Part shown: positions 39,985-53,100 of the stretch, piece by piece | Numbering within the stretch: position 1 is the first letter of the stretch | How the letters are laid out: each line of letters starts with the position of its first letter | Source: Auanema rhodensis | Lineage: Eukaryota > Nematoda > Chromadorea > Rhabditida > Rhabditidae | Length of the DNA: 64,000 nucleotides | Direction: 5' to 3' | Assembly: GCA_964057225.1 (NCBI GenBank) | Contig: OZ059894.1 | Span: forward strand, 4,402,001-4,466,000 | Notes under the pieces: generated by a model | Databases searched by the model: none | What the model was told of the DNA's origin: nothing | What the model saw: the letters and a program-made list of their open reading frames with translations, nothing else | Made by a program: the position numbers and the translations under genes

Positions 39985-41038
39985 ATCCGGATTTTCAAGT
40001 TGCGTCGATCTGTGTTATCAGATTTGCGCTAGCTTAAAAATGCACCGAGATATCAACTGATATAAGTTCACACTTATATCCTCGATTTTCACCCTGAAGG
40101 AATAATTTTTTCGTTGAATAACATTGTCCATCGTCTTTGCCTTGAAAAATGGAATCTAAAAACATCTACTTTTTGCTAAATTATTTTGAAATTTTTCGAA
40201 AAAATTTTTGTCAAAATGTTTTTGGAAGCAATGTTGAGTGTACATGGAAACTCAACATACACTAATGCATCATTTTTCAAACGATCATAACTAATTTTTG
40301 TATCAAGCGTTTCTCAATGTAGTTTAGTGCATTCGATGCGGATTTTTAAGCTGCGTCGATCTGTGTTATCAGATTTGCGCTAGCTTAAAAATGCACCGAG
40401 ATATCAACTGATATAAGTTCACACTTATATCCTCGATTTTCACCCTGAAGAATTAATTTTTTCGTTGAATAACATTGTCCATCGTCTTTGCCATAAAAAA
40501 AGGAATCTAAAAACATCTACTTTTTGCTAAATTATTTTGAAATTTTTCGAAAAAATTTTTGTCAAAATGTTTTTGGAAGCATTGTTGAGTGTACATGGAA
40601 ACTCAACATACACTAATGCATCATTTTTCAAACGATCATAACTAATTTTTGTATTAAGCGTTTCTCAATGTAGTATAGTGCATTCGATGCGGATTTTTAA
40701 GCTGCGTCGATCTGTGTTATCAGATTTGCGCTAGCTTAAAAATGCACCGAGATATCAACTGATATAAGTTCACACTTATATCCTCGATTTTCACCCTGAA
40801 GGAATAATTTTTTTTGTTGAATAACATTGTCCATCGTCTTTGCCTTGAAAAATGGAATCTAAAAACATCTACTTTTTGCTAAATTATTTTGAAATTTTTC
40901 GAAAAAATTTTTGTCAAAATGTTTTTGGAAGCAATGTTGAGTGTACATGGAAACTCAACATACACTAATGCATCATTTTTCAAACGATCATAACTAATTT
41001 TTGTATCAAGCGTTTCTCAATGTAGTTTAGTGCATTCG

Positions 41039-43846
41039 ATGCGGATTTTTAAGCTGCGTCGATCTGTGTTATCAGATGTGCGCTAGCTTAAAAATGCACC
41101 GAGATATCAACTGATATAAGTTCACACTTATATCCTCGATTTTCATTCTGAAGGAATAATTTTTTCGTTGAATAACATTGTCCATCGTCTTTGCCTTGAA
41201 AAATGAAATCTAAAAACATCTACTTTTTGCTAAATTATTTTGAAATTTTTCGAAAAAATTTTTGTCAAAATGTTTTTGGAAGCAATGTTGAGTGTACATG
41301 GAAACTCAACATACACTAATGCATCATTTTTCAAACGATCATAACTAATTTTTGTATTAAGCGTTCTTCAATGTAGTATAGTGCATTCGATGCGGATTTT
41401 TAAGCTGCGTCGATCTGTGTTATCAGATTTGCGCTAGCTTAAAAATGCACCGAGATATCAACTGATATAAGTTCACACTTATATCCTCGATTTTCACCCT
41501 GAAGGAATAATTTTTTCGTTGAATAACATTGTCCATCGTCTTTGCCTTGAAAAATGGAATCTAAAAACATCTACTTTTTGCTAAATTATTTTGAAATTTT
41601 TCGAAAAAATTTTTGTCAAAATGTTTTTGGAAGCAATGTTGAGTGTACATGGAAACTCAACATACACTAATGCATCATTTTTCAAACGATCATAACTAAT
41701 TTTTGTATCAAGCGTTTCTCAATGTAGTTTAGTGCATTCGATGCGGATTTTTAAGCTGCGTCGATCTGTGTTATCAGATTTGCGCTAGCTTAAAAATGCA
41801 CCGAGATATCAACTGATATAAGTTCACACTTATATCCTCGATTTTCACCCTGAAGAATTAATTTTTTCGTTGAATAACATTGTCCATCGTCTTTGCCATG
41901 AAAAAAGGAATCTAAAAACATCTACTTTTTGCTAAATTATTTTGAAATTTTTCGAAAAAATTTTTGTCAAAATGTTTTTGGAAGCATTGTTGAGTGTACA
42001 TGGAAACTCAACATACACTAATGCATCATTTTTCAAACGATTATAACTAATTTTTGTATTAAGCGTTTCTCAATGTAGTATAGTGCATTCGATGCGGATT
42101 TTTAAGCTGCGTCGATCTGTGTTATCAGATTTGCGCTAGCTTAAAAATGCACCGAGATATCAACTGATATAAGTTCACACTTATATCCTCGATTTTCACC
42201 CTGAAGGAATACTTTTTTCGTTGAATAACATTGTCCATCGTCTTTGCCATGAAAAAAGGAATCTAAAAACATCTACTTTTCGCTAAATTATTCTGAAATT
42301 TTTCGAAAAAATTTTTGTCAAAATGTTTTTGGAAGCAATGTTGAGTGTACATGGAAACTCAACATACACTAATGCATCATTTTTCAAACGATCATAACTA
42401 ATTTTTGTATCAAGCGTTTCTCAATGTAGTTTAGTGCATTCGATGCGGATTTTTAAGCTGCGTCGATCTGTGTTATCAGATGTGCGCTAGCTTAAAAATG
42501 CACCGAGATATCAACTGATATAAGTTCACACTTATATCCTCGATTTTCATTCTGAAGGAATAATTTTTTCGTTGAATAACATTGTCCATCGTCTTTGCCT
42601 TGAAAAATGAAATCTAAAAATATCTACTTTTTGCTAAATTATTTTGAAATTTTTCGAAAAAATTTTTGTCAAAATGTTTTTGGAAGCAATGTTGAGTGTA
42701 CATGGAAACTCAACATACACTAATGCATCATTTTTCAAACGATCATAACTAATTTTTGTATTAAGCGTTCTTCAATGTAGTATAGTGCATTCGATGCGGA
42801 TTTTTAAGCTGCGTCGATCTGTGTTATCAGATTTGCGCTAGCTTAAAAATGCACCGAGATATCAACTGATATAAGTTCACACTTATATCCTCGATTTTCA
42901 CCCTGAAGGAATAATTTTTTCGTTGAATAACATTGTCCATCGTCTTTGCCTTGAAAAATGGAATCTAAAAACATCTACTTTTTGCTAAATTATTTTGAAA
43001 TTTTTCGAAAAAATTTTTGTCAAAATGTTTTTGGAAGCAATGTTGAGTGTACATGGAAACTCAACATACACTAATGCATCATTTTTCAAACGATCATAAC
43101 TAATTTTTGTATCAAGCGTTTCTCAATGTAGTTTAGTGCATTCGATGCGGATTTTTAAGCTGCGTCGATCTGTGTTATCAGATTTGCGCTAGCTTAAAAA
43201 TGCACCGAGATATCAACTGATATAAGTTCACACTTATATCCTCGATTTTCACCCTGAAGAATTAATTTTTTCGTTGAATAACATTGTCCATCGTCTTTGC
43301 CATGAAAAAAGGAATCTAAAAACATCTACTTTTTGCTAAATTATTTTGAAATTTTTCGAAAAAATTTTTGTCAAAATGTTTTTGGAAGCATTGTTGAGTG
43401 TACATGGAAACTCAACATACACTAATGCATCATTTTTCAAACGATTATAACTAATTTTTGTATTAAGCGTTTCTCAATGTAGTATAGTGCATTCGATGCG
43501 GATTTTTAAGCTGCGTCGATCTGTGTTATCAGATTTGCGCTAGCTTAAAAATGCACCGAGATATCAACTGATATAAGTTCACACTTATATCCTCGATTTT
43601 CACCCTGAAGGAATAATTTTTTCGTTGAATAACATTGTCCATCGTCTTTGCCATGAAAAAAGGAATCTAAAAACATCTACTTTTCGCTAAATTATTTTGA
43701 AATTTTTCGAAAAAATTTTTGTCAAAATGTTTTTGGAAGCAATGTTGAGTGTACATGGAAACTCAACATACACTAATGCATCATTTTTCAAACGATCATA
43801 ACTAATTTTTGTATCAAGCGTTTCTCAATGTAGTATAGTGCATTCG
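41039..43846. repeat. 4-monomer higher-order repeat, two tandem copies
   Basis: Copies at 41039-42442 and 42443-43846 share: G40 with CATTCTGAAGG, TGAAATC and CGTTCTTC; T158/T166; GAATTAA A158/A166 T247 with CGATTATAAC; a fourth unit that is A158/A166 C190. The fourth unit is GGAATAC with ATTCTGAAA in copy 1 and GGAATAA ending TCA..TA in copy 2. These private markers (CATTCTG and CGATTATA) are confined to this block. Confidence 0.85.
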
Positions 43847-46800
43847 ATGCGGATTTTTAAGCTGCGTCGATCTGTGTTATCAGATTTGCGCTAGCTTAAA
43901 AATGCACCGAGATATCAACTGATATAAGTTCACACTTATATCCTCGATTTTCACCCTGAAGGAATAATTTTTTCGTTGAATAACATTGTCCATCGTCTTT
44001 GCCATGAAAAAAGGAATCTAAAAACATCTACTTTTCGCTAAATTATTTTGAAATTTTTCGAAAAAATTTTTGTCAAAATGTTTTTGGAAGCAATGTTGAG
44101 TGTACATGGAAACTCAACATACACTAATGCATTATTTTTCAAACGATCATAACTAATTTTTGTATCAAGCGTTTCTCAATGTAGTTTAGTGCATTCGATG
44201 CGGATTTTTAAGCTGCGTCGATCTGTGTTATCAGATTTGCGCTAGCTTAAAAATGCACCGAGATATCAACTGATATAAGTTCACACTTATATCCTCGATT
44301 TTCACCCTGAAGGAATAATTTTTTCGTTGAATAACATTGTCCATCGTCTTTGCCTTGAAAAATGGAATCTAAAAACATCTACTTTTTGCTAAATTATTTT
44401 GAAATTTTTCGAAAAAATTTTTGTCAAAATGTTTTTGGAAGCAATGTTGAGTGTACATGGAAACTCAACATACACTAATGCATCATTTTTCAAACGATCA
44501 TAACTAATTTTTGTATCAAGCGTTTCTCAATGTAGTTTAGTGCATTCGATGCGGATTTTTAAGCTGCGTCGATCTGTGTTATCAGATTTGCGCTAGCTTA
44601 AAAATGCACCGAGATATCAACTGATATAAGTTCACACTTATATCCTCGATTTTCACCCTGAAGGAATAATTTTTTCGTTGAATAACATTGTCCATCGTCT
44701 TTGCCTTGAAAAATGGAATCTAAAAACATCTACTTTTTGCTAAATTTTTTTGAAATTTTTCGAAAAAATTTTTGTCAAAATGTTTTTGGAAGCAATGTTG
44801 AGTGTACATGGAAACTCAACATACACTAATGCATCATTTTTCAAACGATCATAACTAATTTTTGTATCAAGCGTTTCTCAATGTAGTTTAGTGCATTCGA
44901 TGCGGATTTTTAAGCTGCGTCGATCTGTGTTATCAGATGTGCGCTAGCTTAAAAATGCACCGAGATATCAACTGATATAAGTTCACACTTATATCCTCGA
45001 TTTTCACCCTGAAGGAATAATTTTTTCGTTGAATAACATTGTCCATCGTCTTTGCCATGAAAAAAGGAATCTAAAAACATCTACTTTTCGCTAAATTATT
45101 TTGAAATTTTTCGAAAAAATTTTTGTCAAAATGTTTTTGGAAGCAATGTTGAGTGTACATGGAAACTCAACATACACTAATGCATCATTTTTCAAACGAT
45201 CATAACTAATTTTTGTATTAAGCGTTTCTCAATGTAGTATAGTGCATTCGATGCGGATTTTTAAGCTGCGTCGATCTGTGTTATCAGATTTGCGCTAGCT
45301 TAAAAATGCACCGAGATATCAACTGATATAAGTTCACACTTATATCCTCGATTTTCACCCTGAAGGAATAATTTTTTTTGTTGAATAACATTGTCCATCG
45401 TCTTTGCCTTGAAAAATGGAATCTAAAAACATCTACTTTTTGCTAAATTATTTTGAAATTTTTCGAAAAAATTTTTGTCAAAATGTTTTTGGAAGCAATG
45501 TTGAGTGTACATGGAAACTCAACATACACTAATGCATCATTTTTCAAACGATCATAACTAATTTTTGTATCAAGCGTTTCTCAATGTAGTTTAGTGCATT
45601 CGATGCGGATTTTTAAGCTGCGTCGATCTGTGTTATCAGATGTGCGCTAGCTTAAAAATGCACCGAGATATCAACTGATATAAGTTCACACTTATATCCT
45701 CGATTTTCACCCTGAAGGAATAATTTTTTCGTTGAATAACATTGTCCATCGTCTTTGCCTTGAAAAATGAAATCTAAAAACATCTACTTTTTGCTAAATT
45801 ATTTTGAAATTTTTCGAAAAAATTTTTGTCAAAATGTTTTTGGAAGCAATGTTGAGTGTACATGGAAACTCAACATACACTAATGCATCATTTTTCAAAC
45901 GATCATAACTAATTTTTGTATTAAGCGTTCTTCAATGTAGTATAGTGCATTCGATGCGGATTTTTAAGCTGCGTCGATCTGTGTTATCAGATTTGCGCTA
46001 GCTTAAAAATGCACCGAGATATCAACTGATATAAGTTCACACTTATATCCTCGATTTTCACCCTGAAGGAATAATTTTTTCGTTGAATAACATTGTCCAT
46101 CGTCTTTGCCTTGAAAAATGGAATCTAAAAACATCTACTTTTTGCTAAATTATTTTGAAATTTTTCGAAAAAATTTTTGTCAAAATGTTTTTGGAAGCAA
46201 TGTTGAGTGTACATGGAAACTCAACATACACTAATGCATCATTTTTCAAACGATCATAACTAATTTTTGTATTAAGCGTTCTTCAATGTAGTATAGTGCA
46301 TTCGATGCGGATTTTTAAGCTGCGTCGATCTGTGTTATCAGATTTGCGCTAGCTTAAAAATGCACCGAGATATCAACTGATATAAGTTCACACTTATATC
46401 CTCGATTTTCACCCTGAAGGAATAATTTTTTCGTTGAATAACATTGTCCATCGTCTTTGCCTTGAAAAATGGAATCTAAAAACATCTACTTTTTGCTAAA
46501 TTATTTTGAAATTTTTCGAAAAAATTTTTGTCAAAATGTTTTTGGAAGCAATGTTGAGTGTACATGGAAACTCAACATACACTAATGCATCATTTTTCAA
46601 ACGATCATAACTAATTTTTGTATCAAGCGTTTCTCAATGTAGTTTAGTGCATTCGATGCGGATTTTTAAGCTGCGTCGATCTGTGTTATCAGATTTGCGC
46701 TAGCTTAAAAACGCACCGAGATATCAACTGATATAAGTTCACACTTATATCCTCGATTTTCACCCTGAAGAATTAATTTTTTCGTTGAATAACATTGTCC

Positions 46801-48059
46801 ATCGTCTTTGCCATGAAAAAAGGAATCTAAAAACATCTATTTTTTGCTAAATTATTTTGAAATTTTTCGAAAAAATTTTTGTCAAAATGTTTTTGGAAGC
46901 ATTGTTGAGTGTACATGGAAACTCAACATACACTAATGCATCATTTTTCAAACGATCATAACTAATTTTTGTATTAAGCGTTTCTCAATGTAGTATAGTG
47001 CATTCGATGCGGATTTTTAAGCTGCGTCGATCTGTGTTATCAGATTTGCGCTAGCTTAAAAATGCACCGAGATATCAACTGATATAAGTTCACACTTATA
47101 TCCTCGATTTTCACCCTGAAGGAATAATTTTTTCGTTGAATAACATTGTCCATCGTCTTTGCCTTGAAAAATGGAATCTAAAAACATCTACTTTTTGCTA
47201 AATTATTTTGAAATTTTTCGAAAAAATTTTTGTCAAAATGTTTTTGGAAGCAATGTTGAGTGTACATGGAAACTCAACATACACTAATGCATCATTTTTC
47301 AAACGATCATAACTAATTTTTGTATTAAGCGTTTCTCAATGTAGTATAGTGCATTCGATGCGGATTTTTAAGCTGCGTCGATCTGTGTTATCAGATGTGC
47401 GCTAGCTTAAAAATGCACCGAGATATCAACTGATATAAGTTCACACTTATATCCTCGATTTTCACCCTGAAGGAATAATTTTTTCGTTGAATAACATTGT
47501 CCATCGTCTTTGCCATGAAAAAAGGAATCTAAAAACATCTACTTTTCGCTAAATTATTTTGAAATTTTTCGAAAAAATTTTTGTCAAAATGTTTTTGGAA
47601 GCAATGTTGAGTGTACATGGAAACTCAACATACACTAATGCATCATTTTTCAAACGATCATAACTAATTTTTGTATTAAGCGTTTCTCAATGTAGTATAG
47701 TGCATTCGATGCGGATTTTTAAGCTGCGTCGATCTGTGTTATCAGATGTGCGCTAGCTTAAAAATGCACCGAGATATCAACTGATATAAGTTCACACTTA
47801 TATCCTCGATTTTCACCCTGAAGGAATAATTTTTTCGTTGAATAACATTGTCCATCGTCTTTGCCATGAAAAAAGGAATCTAAAAACATCTACTTTTCGC
47901 TAAATTATTTTGAAATTTTTCGAAAAAATTTTTGTCAAAATGTTTTTGGAAGCAATGTTGAGTGTACATGGAAACTCAACATACACTAATGCATCATTTT
48001 TCAAACGATCATAACTAATTTTTGTATCAAGCGTTTCTCAATGTAGTTTAGTGCATTCG
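43847..48059. repeat. Mixed monomers without a clear period
   Basis: Twelve units, mostly T158/T166 or A158/C190 types. They include a GCATTATTTTTC variant (unit 43847), T199 (44549), an 8-T 352-bp unit (45251), two neighbouring CGTTCTTC units (45603, 45954), and a GAATTAA A158 T247 unit with AAAACGCACC and CTATTTTTT (46656). The module A158/C190, then 8-T, then G40 TGAAATC CGTTCTTC at 44900-45953 recurs at 52625-53678. Confidence 0.7.
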
Positions 48060-50165
48060 ATGCGGATTTTTAAGCTGCGTCGATCTGTGTTATCAGATTT
48101 GCGCTAGCTTAAAAATGCACCGAGATATCAACTGATATAAGTTCACACTTATATCCTCGATTTTCACCCTGAAGGAATAATTTTTTCGTTGAATAACATT
48201 GTCCATCGTCTTTGCCTTGAAAAATGGAATCTAAAAACATCTACTTTTTGCTAAATTATTTTGAAATTTTTCGAAAAAATTTTTGTCAAAATGTTTTTGG
48301 AAGCAATGTTGAGTGTACATGGAAACTCAACATACACTAATGCATCATTTTTCAAACGATCATAACTAATTTTTGTATCAAGCGTTTCTCAATGTAGTTT
48401 AGTGCATTCGATGCGGATTTTTAAGCTGCGTCGATCTGTGTTATCAGATTTGCGCTAGCTTAAAAATGCACCGAGATATCAACTGATATAAGTTCACACT
48501 TATATCCTCGATTTTCACCCTGAAGGAATAATTTTTTCGTTGAATAACATTGTCCATCGTCTTTGCCTTGAAAAATGGAATCTAAAAACATCTACTTTTT
48601 GCTAAATTATTTTGAAATTTTTCGAAAAAATTTTTGTCAAAATGTTTTTGGAAGCAATGTTGAGTGTACATGGAAACTCAACATACACTAATGCATCATT
48701 TTTCAAACGATCATAACTAATTTTTGTATCAAGCGTTTCTCAATGTAGTTTAGTGCATTCGATGCGGATTTTTAAGCTGCGTCGATCTGTGTTATCAGAT
48801 GTGCGCTAGCTTAAAAATGCACCGAGATATCAACTGATATAAGTTCACACTTATATCCTCGATTTTCACCCTGAAGGAATAATTTTTTCGTTGAATAACA
48901 TTGTCCATCGTCTTTGCCTTGAAAAATGGAATCTAAAAACATCTACTTTTTGCTAAATTATTTTGAAATTTTTCGAAAAAATTTTTGTCAAAATGTTTTT
49001 GGAAGCAATGTTGAGTGTACATGGAAACTCAACATACACTAATGCATCATTTTTCAAACGATCATAACTAATTTTTGTATCAAGCGTTTCTCAATGTAGT
49101 TTAGTGCATTCGATGCGGATTTTTAAGCTGCGTCGATCTGTGTTATCAGATTTGCGCTAGCTTAAAAATGCACCGAGATATCAACTGATATAAGTTCACA
49201 CTTATATCCTCGATTTTCACCCTGAAGGAATAATTTTTTCGTTGAATAACATTGTCCATCGTCTTTGCCTTGAAAAATGGAATCTAAAAACATCTACTTT
49301 TTGCTAAATTATTTTGAAATTTTTCGAAAAAATTTTTGTCAAAATGTTTTTGGAAGCAATGTTGAGTGTACATGGAAACTCAACATACACTAATGCATCA
49401 TTTTTCAAACGATCATAACTAATTTTTGTATCAAGCGTTTCTCAATGTAGTTTAGTGCATTCGATGCGGATTTTTAAGCTGCGTCGATCTGTGTTATCAG
49501 ATGTGCGCTAGCTTAAAAATGCACCGAGATATCAACTGATATAAGTTCACACTTATATCCTCGATTTTCACCCTGAAGGAATAATTTTTTCGTTGAATAA
49601 CATTGTCCATCGTCTTTGCCTTGAAAAATGGAATCTAAAAACATCTACTTTTTGCTAAATTATTTTGAAATTTTTCGAAAAAATTTTTGTCAAAATGTTT
49701 TTGGAAGCAATGTTGAGTGTACATGGAAACTCAACATACACTAATGCATCATTTTTCAAACGATCATAACTAATTTTTGTATCAAGCGTTTCTCAATGTA
49801 GTTTAGTGCATTCGATGCGGATTTTTAAGCTGCGTCGATCTGTGTTATCAGATTTGCGCTAGCTTAAAAATGCACCGAGATATCAACTGATATAAGTTCA
49901 CACTTATATCCTCGATTTTCACCCTGAAGGAATAATTTTTTCGTTGAATAACATTGTCCATCGTCTTTGCCTTGAAAAATGGAATCTAAAAACATCTACT
50001 TTTTGCTAAATTATTTTGAAATTTTTCGAAAAAATTTTTGTCAAAATGTTTTTGGAAGCAATGTTGAGTGTACATGGAAACTCAACATACACTAATGCAT
50101 CATTTTTCAAACGATCATAACTAATTTTTGTATCAAGCGTTTCTCAATGTAGTTTAGTGCATTCG
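48060..50165. repeat. Most homogeneous stretch: six T158/T166 monomers, partly a G40/T40 dimer
   Basis: Six consecutive units from 48060 are the T158/T166 subtype with GGAATAA, TCA and TT. The last four (48762-50165) alternate G40, T40, G40, T40, forming two tandem 702-bp dimers that are otherwise indistinguishable at the diagnostic sites. This is the part of the window with the least variation. Confidence 0.82.
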
Positions 50166-53100
50166 ATGCGGATTTTTAAGCTGCGTCGATCTGTGTTATC
50201 AGATGTGCGCTAGCTTAAAAATGCACCGAGATATCAACTGATATAAGTTCACACTTATATCCTCGATTTTCACCCTGAAGGAATAATTTTTTCGTTGAAT
50301 AACATTGTCCATCGTCTTTGCCATGAAAAAAGGAATCTAAAAACATCTACTTTTCGCTAAATTATTTTGAAATTTTTCGAAAAAATTTTTGTCAAAATGT
50401 TTTTGGAAGCAATGTTGAGTGTACATGGAAACTCAACATACACTAATGCATCATTTTTCAAACGATCATAACTAATTTTTGTATTAAGCGTTTCTCAATG
50501 TAGTATAGTGCATTCGATGCGGATTTTTAAGCTGCGTCGATCTGTGTTATCAGATTTGCGCTAGCTTAAAAATGCACCGAGATATCAACTGATATAAGTT
50601 CACACTTATATCCTCGATTTTCACCCTGAAGGAATAATTTTTTTTGTTGAATAACATTGTCCATCGTCTTTGCCTTGAAAAATGGAATCTAAAAACATCT
50701 ACTTTTTGCTAAATTATTTTGAAATTTTTCGAAAAAATTTTTGTCAAAATGTTTTTGGAAGCAATGTTGAGTGTACATGGAAACTCAACATACACTAATG
50801 CATCATTTTTCAAACGATCATAACTAATTTTTGTATCAAGCGTTTCTCAATGTAGTTTAGTGCATTCGATGCGGATTTTTAAGCTGCGTCGATCTGTGTT
50901 ATCAGATGTGCGCTAGCTTAAAAATGCACCGAGATATCAACTGATATAAGTTCACACTTATATCCTCGATTTTCACCCTGAAGGAATAATTTTTTCGTTG
51001 AATAACATTGTCCATCGTCTTTGCCTTGAAAAATGGAATCTAAAAACATCTACTTTTTGCTAAATTATTTTGAAATTTTTCGAAAAAATTTTTGTCAAAA
51101 TGTTTTTGGAAGCAATGTTGAGTGTACATGGAAACTCAACATACACTAATGCATCATTTTTCAAACGATCATAACTAATTTTTGTATCAAGCGTTTCTCA
51201 ATGTAGTTTAGTGCATTCGATGCGGATTTTTAAGCTGCGTCGATCTGTGTTATCAGATTTGCGCTAGCTTAAAAATGCACCGAGATATCAACTGATATAA
51301 GTTCACACTTATATCCTCGATTTTCACCCTGAAGGAATAATTTTTTCGTTGAATAACATTGTCCATCGTCTTTGCCTTGAAAAATGAAATCTAAAAACAT
51401 CTACTTTTTGCTAAATTATTTTGAAATTTTTCGAAAAAATTTTTGTCAAAATGTTTTTGGAAGCAATGTTGAGTGTACATGGAAACTCAACATACACTAA
51501 TGCATCATTTTTCAAACGATCATAACTAATTTTTGTATCAAGCGTTTCTCAATGTAGTTTAGTGCATTCGATGCGGAATTTTAAGCTGCGTCGATCTGTG
51601 TTATCAGATGTGCGCTAGCTTAAAAATGCACCGAGATATCAACTGATATAAGTTCACACTTATATCCTCGATTTTCACCCTGAAGGAATAATTTTTTTTG
51701 TTGAATAACATTGTCCATCGTCTTTGCCTTGAAAAATGGAATCTAAAAACATCTACTTTTTGCTAAATTATTTTGAAATTTTTCGAAAAAATTTTTGTCA
51801 AAATGTTTTTGGAAGCAATGTTGAGTGTACATGGAAACTCAACATACACTAATGCATCATTTTTCAAACGATCATAACTAATTTTTGTATCAAGCGTTTC
51901 TCAATGTAGTTTAGTGCATTCGATGCGGATTTTTAAGCTGCGTCGATCTGTGTTATCAGATGTGCGCTAGCTTAAAAATGCACCGAGATATCAACTGATA
52001 TAAGTTCACACTTATATCCTCGATTTTCACCCTGAAGGAATAATTTTTTCGTTGAATAACATTGTCCATCGTCTTTGCCTTGAAAAATGGAATCTAAAAA
52101 CATCTACTTTTTGCTAAATTATTTTGAAATTTTTCGAAAAAATTTTTGTCAAAATGTTTTTGGAAGCAATGTTGAGTGTACATGGAAACTCAACATACAC
52201 TAATGCATCATTTTTCAAACGATCATAACTAATTTTTGTATCAAGCGTTTCTCAATGTAGTTTAGTGCATTCGATGCGGATTTTTAAGCTGCGTCGATCT
52301 GTGTTATCAGATTTGCGCTAGCTTAAAAATGCACCGAGATATCAACTGATATAAGTTCACACTTATATCCTCGATTTTCACCCTGAAGGAATAATTTTTT
52401 CGTTGAATAACATTGTCCATCGTCTTTGCCTTGAAAAATGAAATCTAAAAACATCTACTTTTTGCTAAATTATTTTGAAATTTTTCGAAAAAATTTTTGT
52501 CAAAATGTTTTTGGAAGCAATGTTGAGTGTACATGGAAACTCAACATACACTAATGCATCATTTTTCAAACGATCATAACTAATTTTTGTATCAAGCGTT
52601 TCTCAATGTAGTTTAGTGCATTCGATGCGGAATTTTAAGCTGCGTCGATCTGTGTTATCAGATGTGCGCTAGCTTAAAAATGCACCGAGATATCAACTGA
52701 TATAAGTTCACACTTATATCCTCGATTTTCACCCTGAAGGAATAATTTTTTCGTTGAATAACATTGTCCATCGTCTTTGCCATGAAAAAAGGAATCTAAA
52801 AACATCTACTTTTCGCTAAATTATTTTGAAATTTTTCGAAAAAATTTTTGTCAAAATGTTTTTGGAAGCAATGTTGAGTGTACATGGAAACTCAACATAC
52901 ACTAATGCATCATTTTTCAAACGATCATAACTAATTTTTGTATTAAGCGTTTCTCAATGTAGTATAGTGCATTCGATGCGGATTTTTAAGCTGCGTCGAT
53001 CTTTGTTATCAGATTTGCGCTAGCTTAAAAATGCACCGAGATATCAACTGATATAAGTTCACACTTATATCCTCGATTTTCACCCTGAAGGAATAATTTT

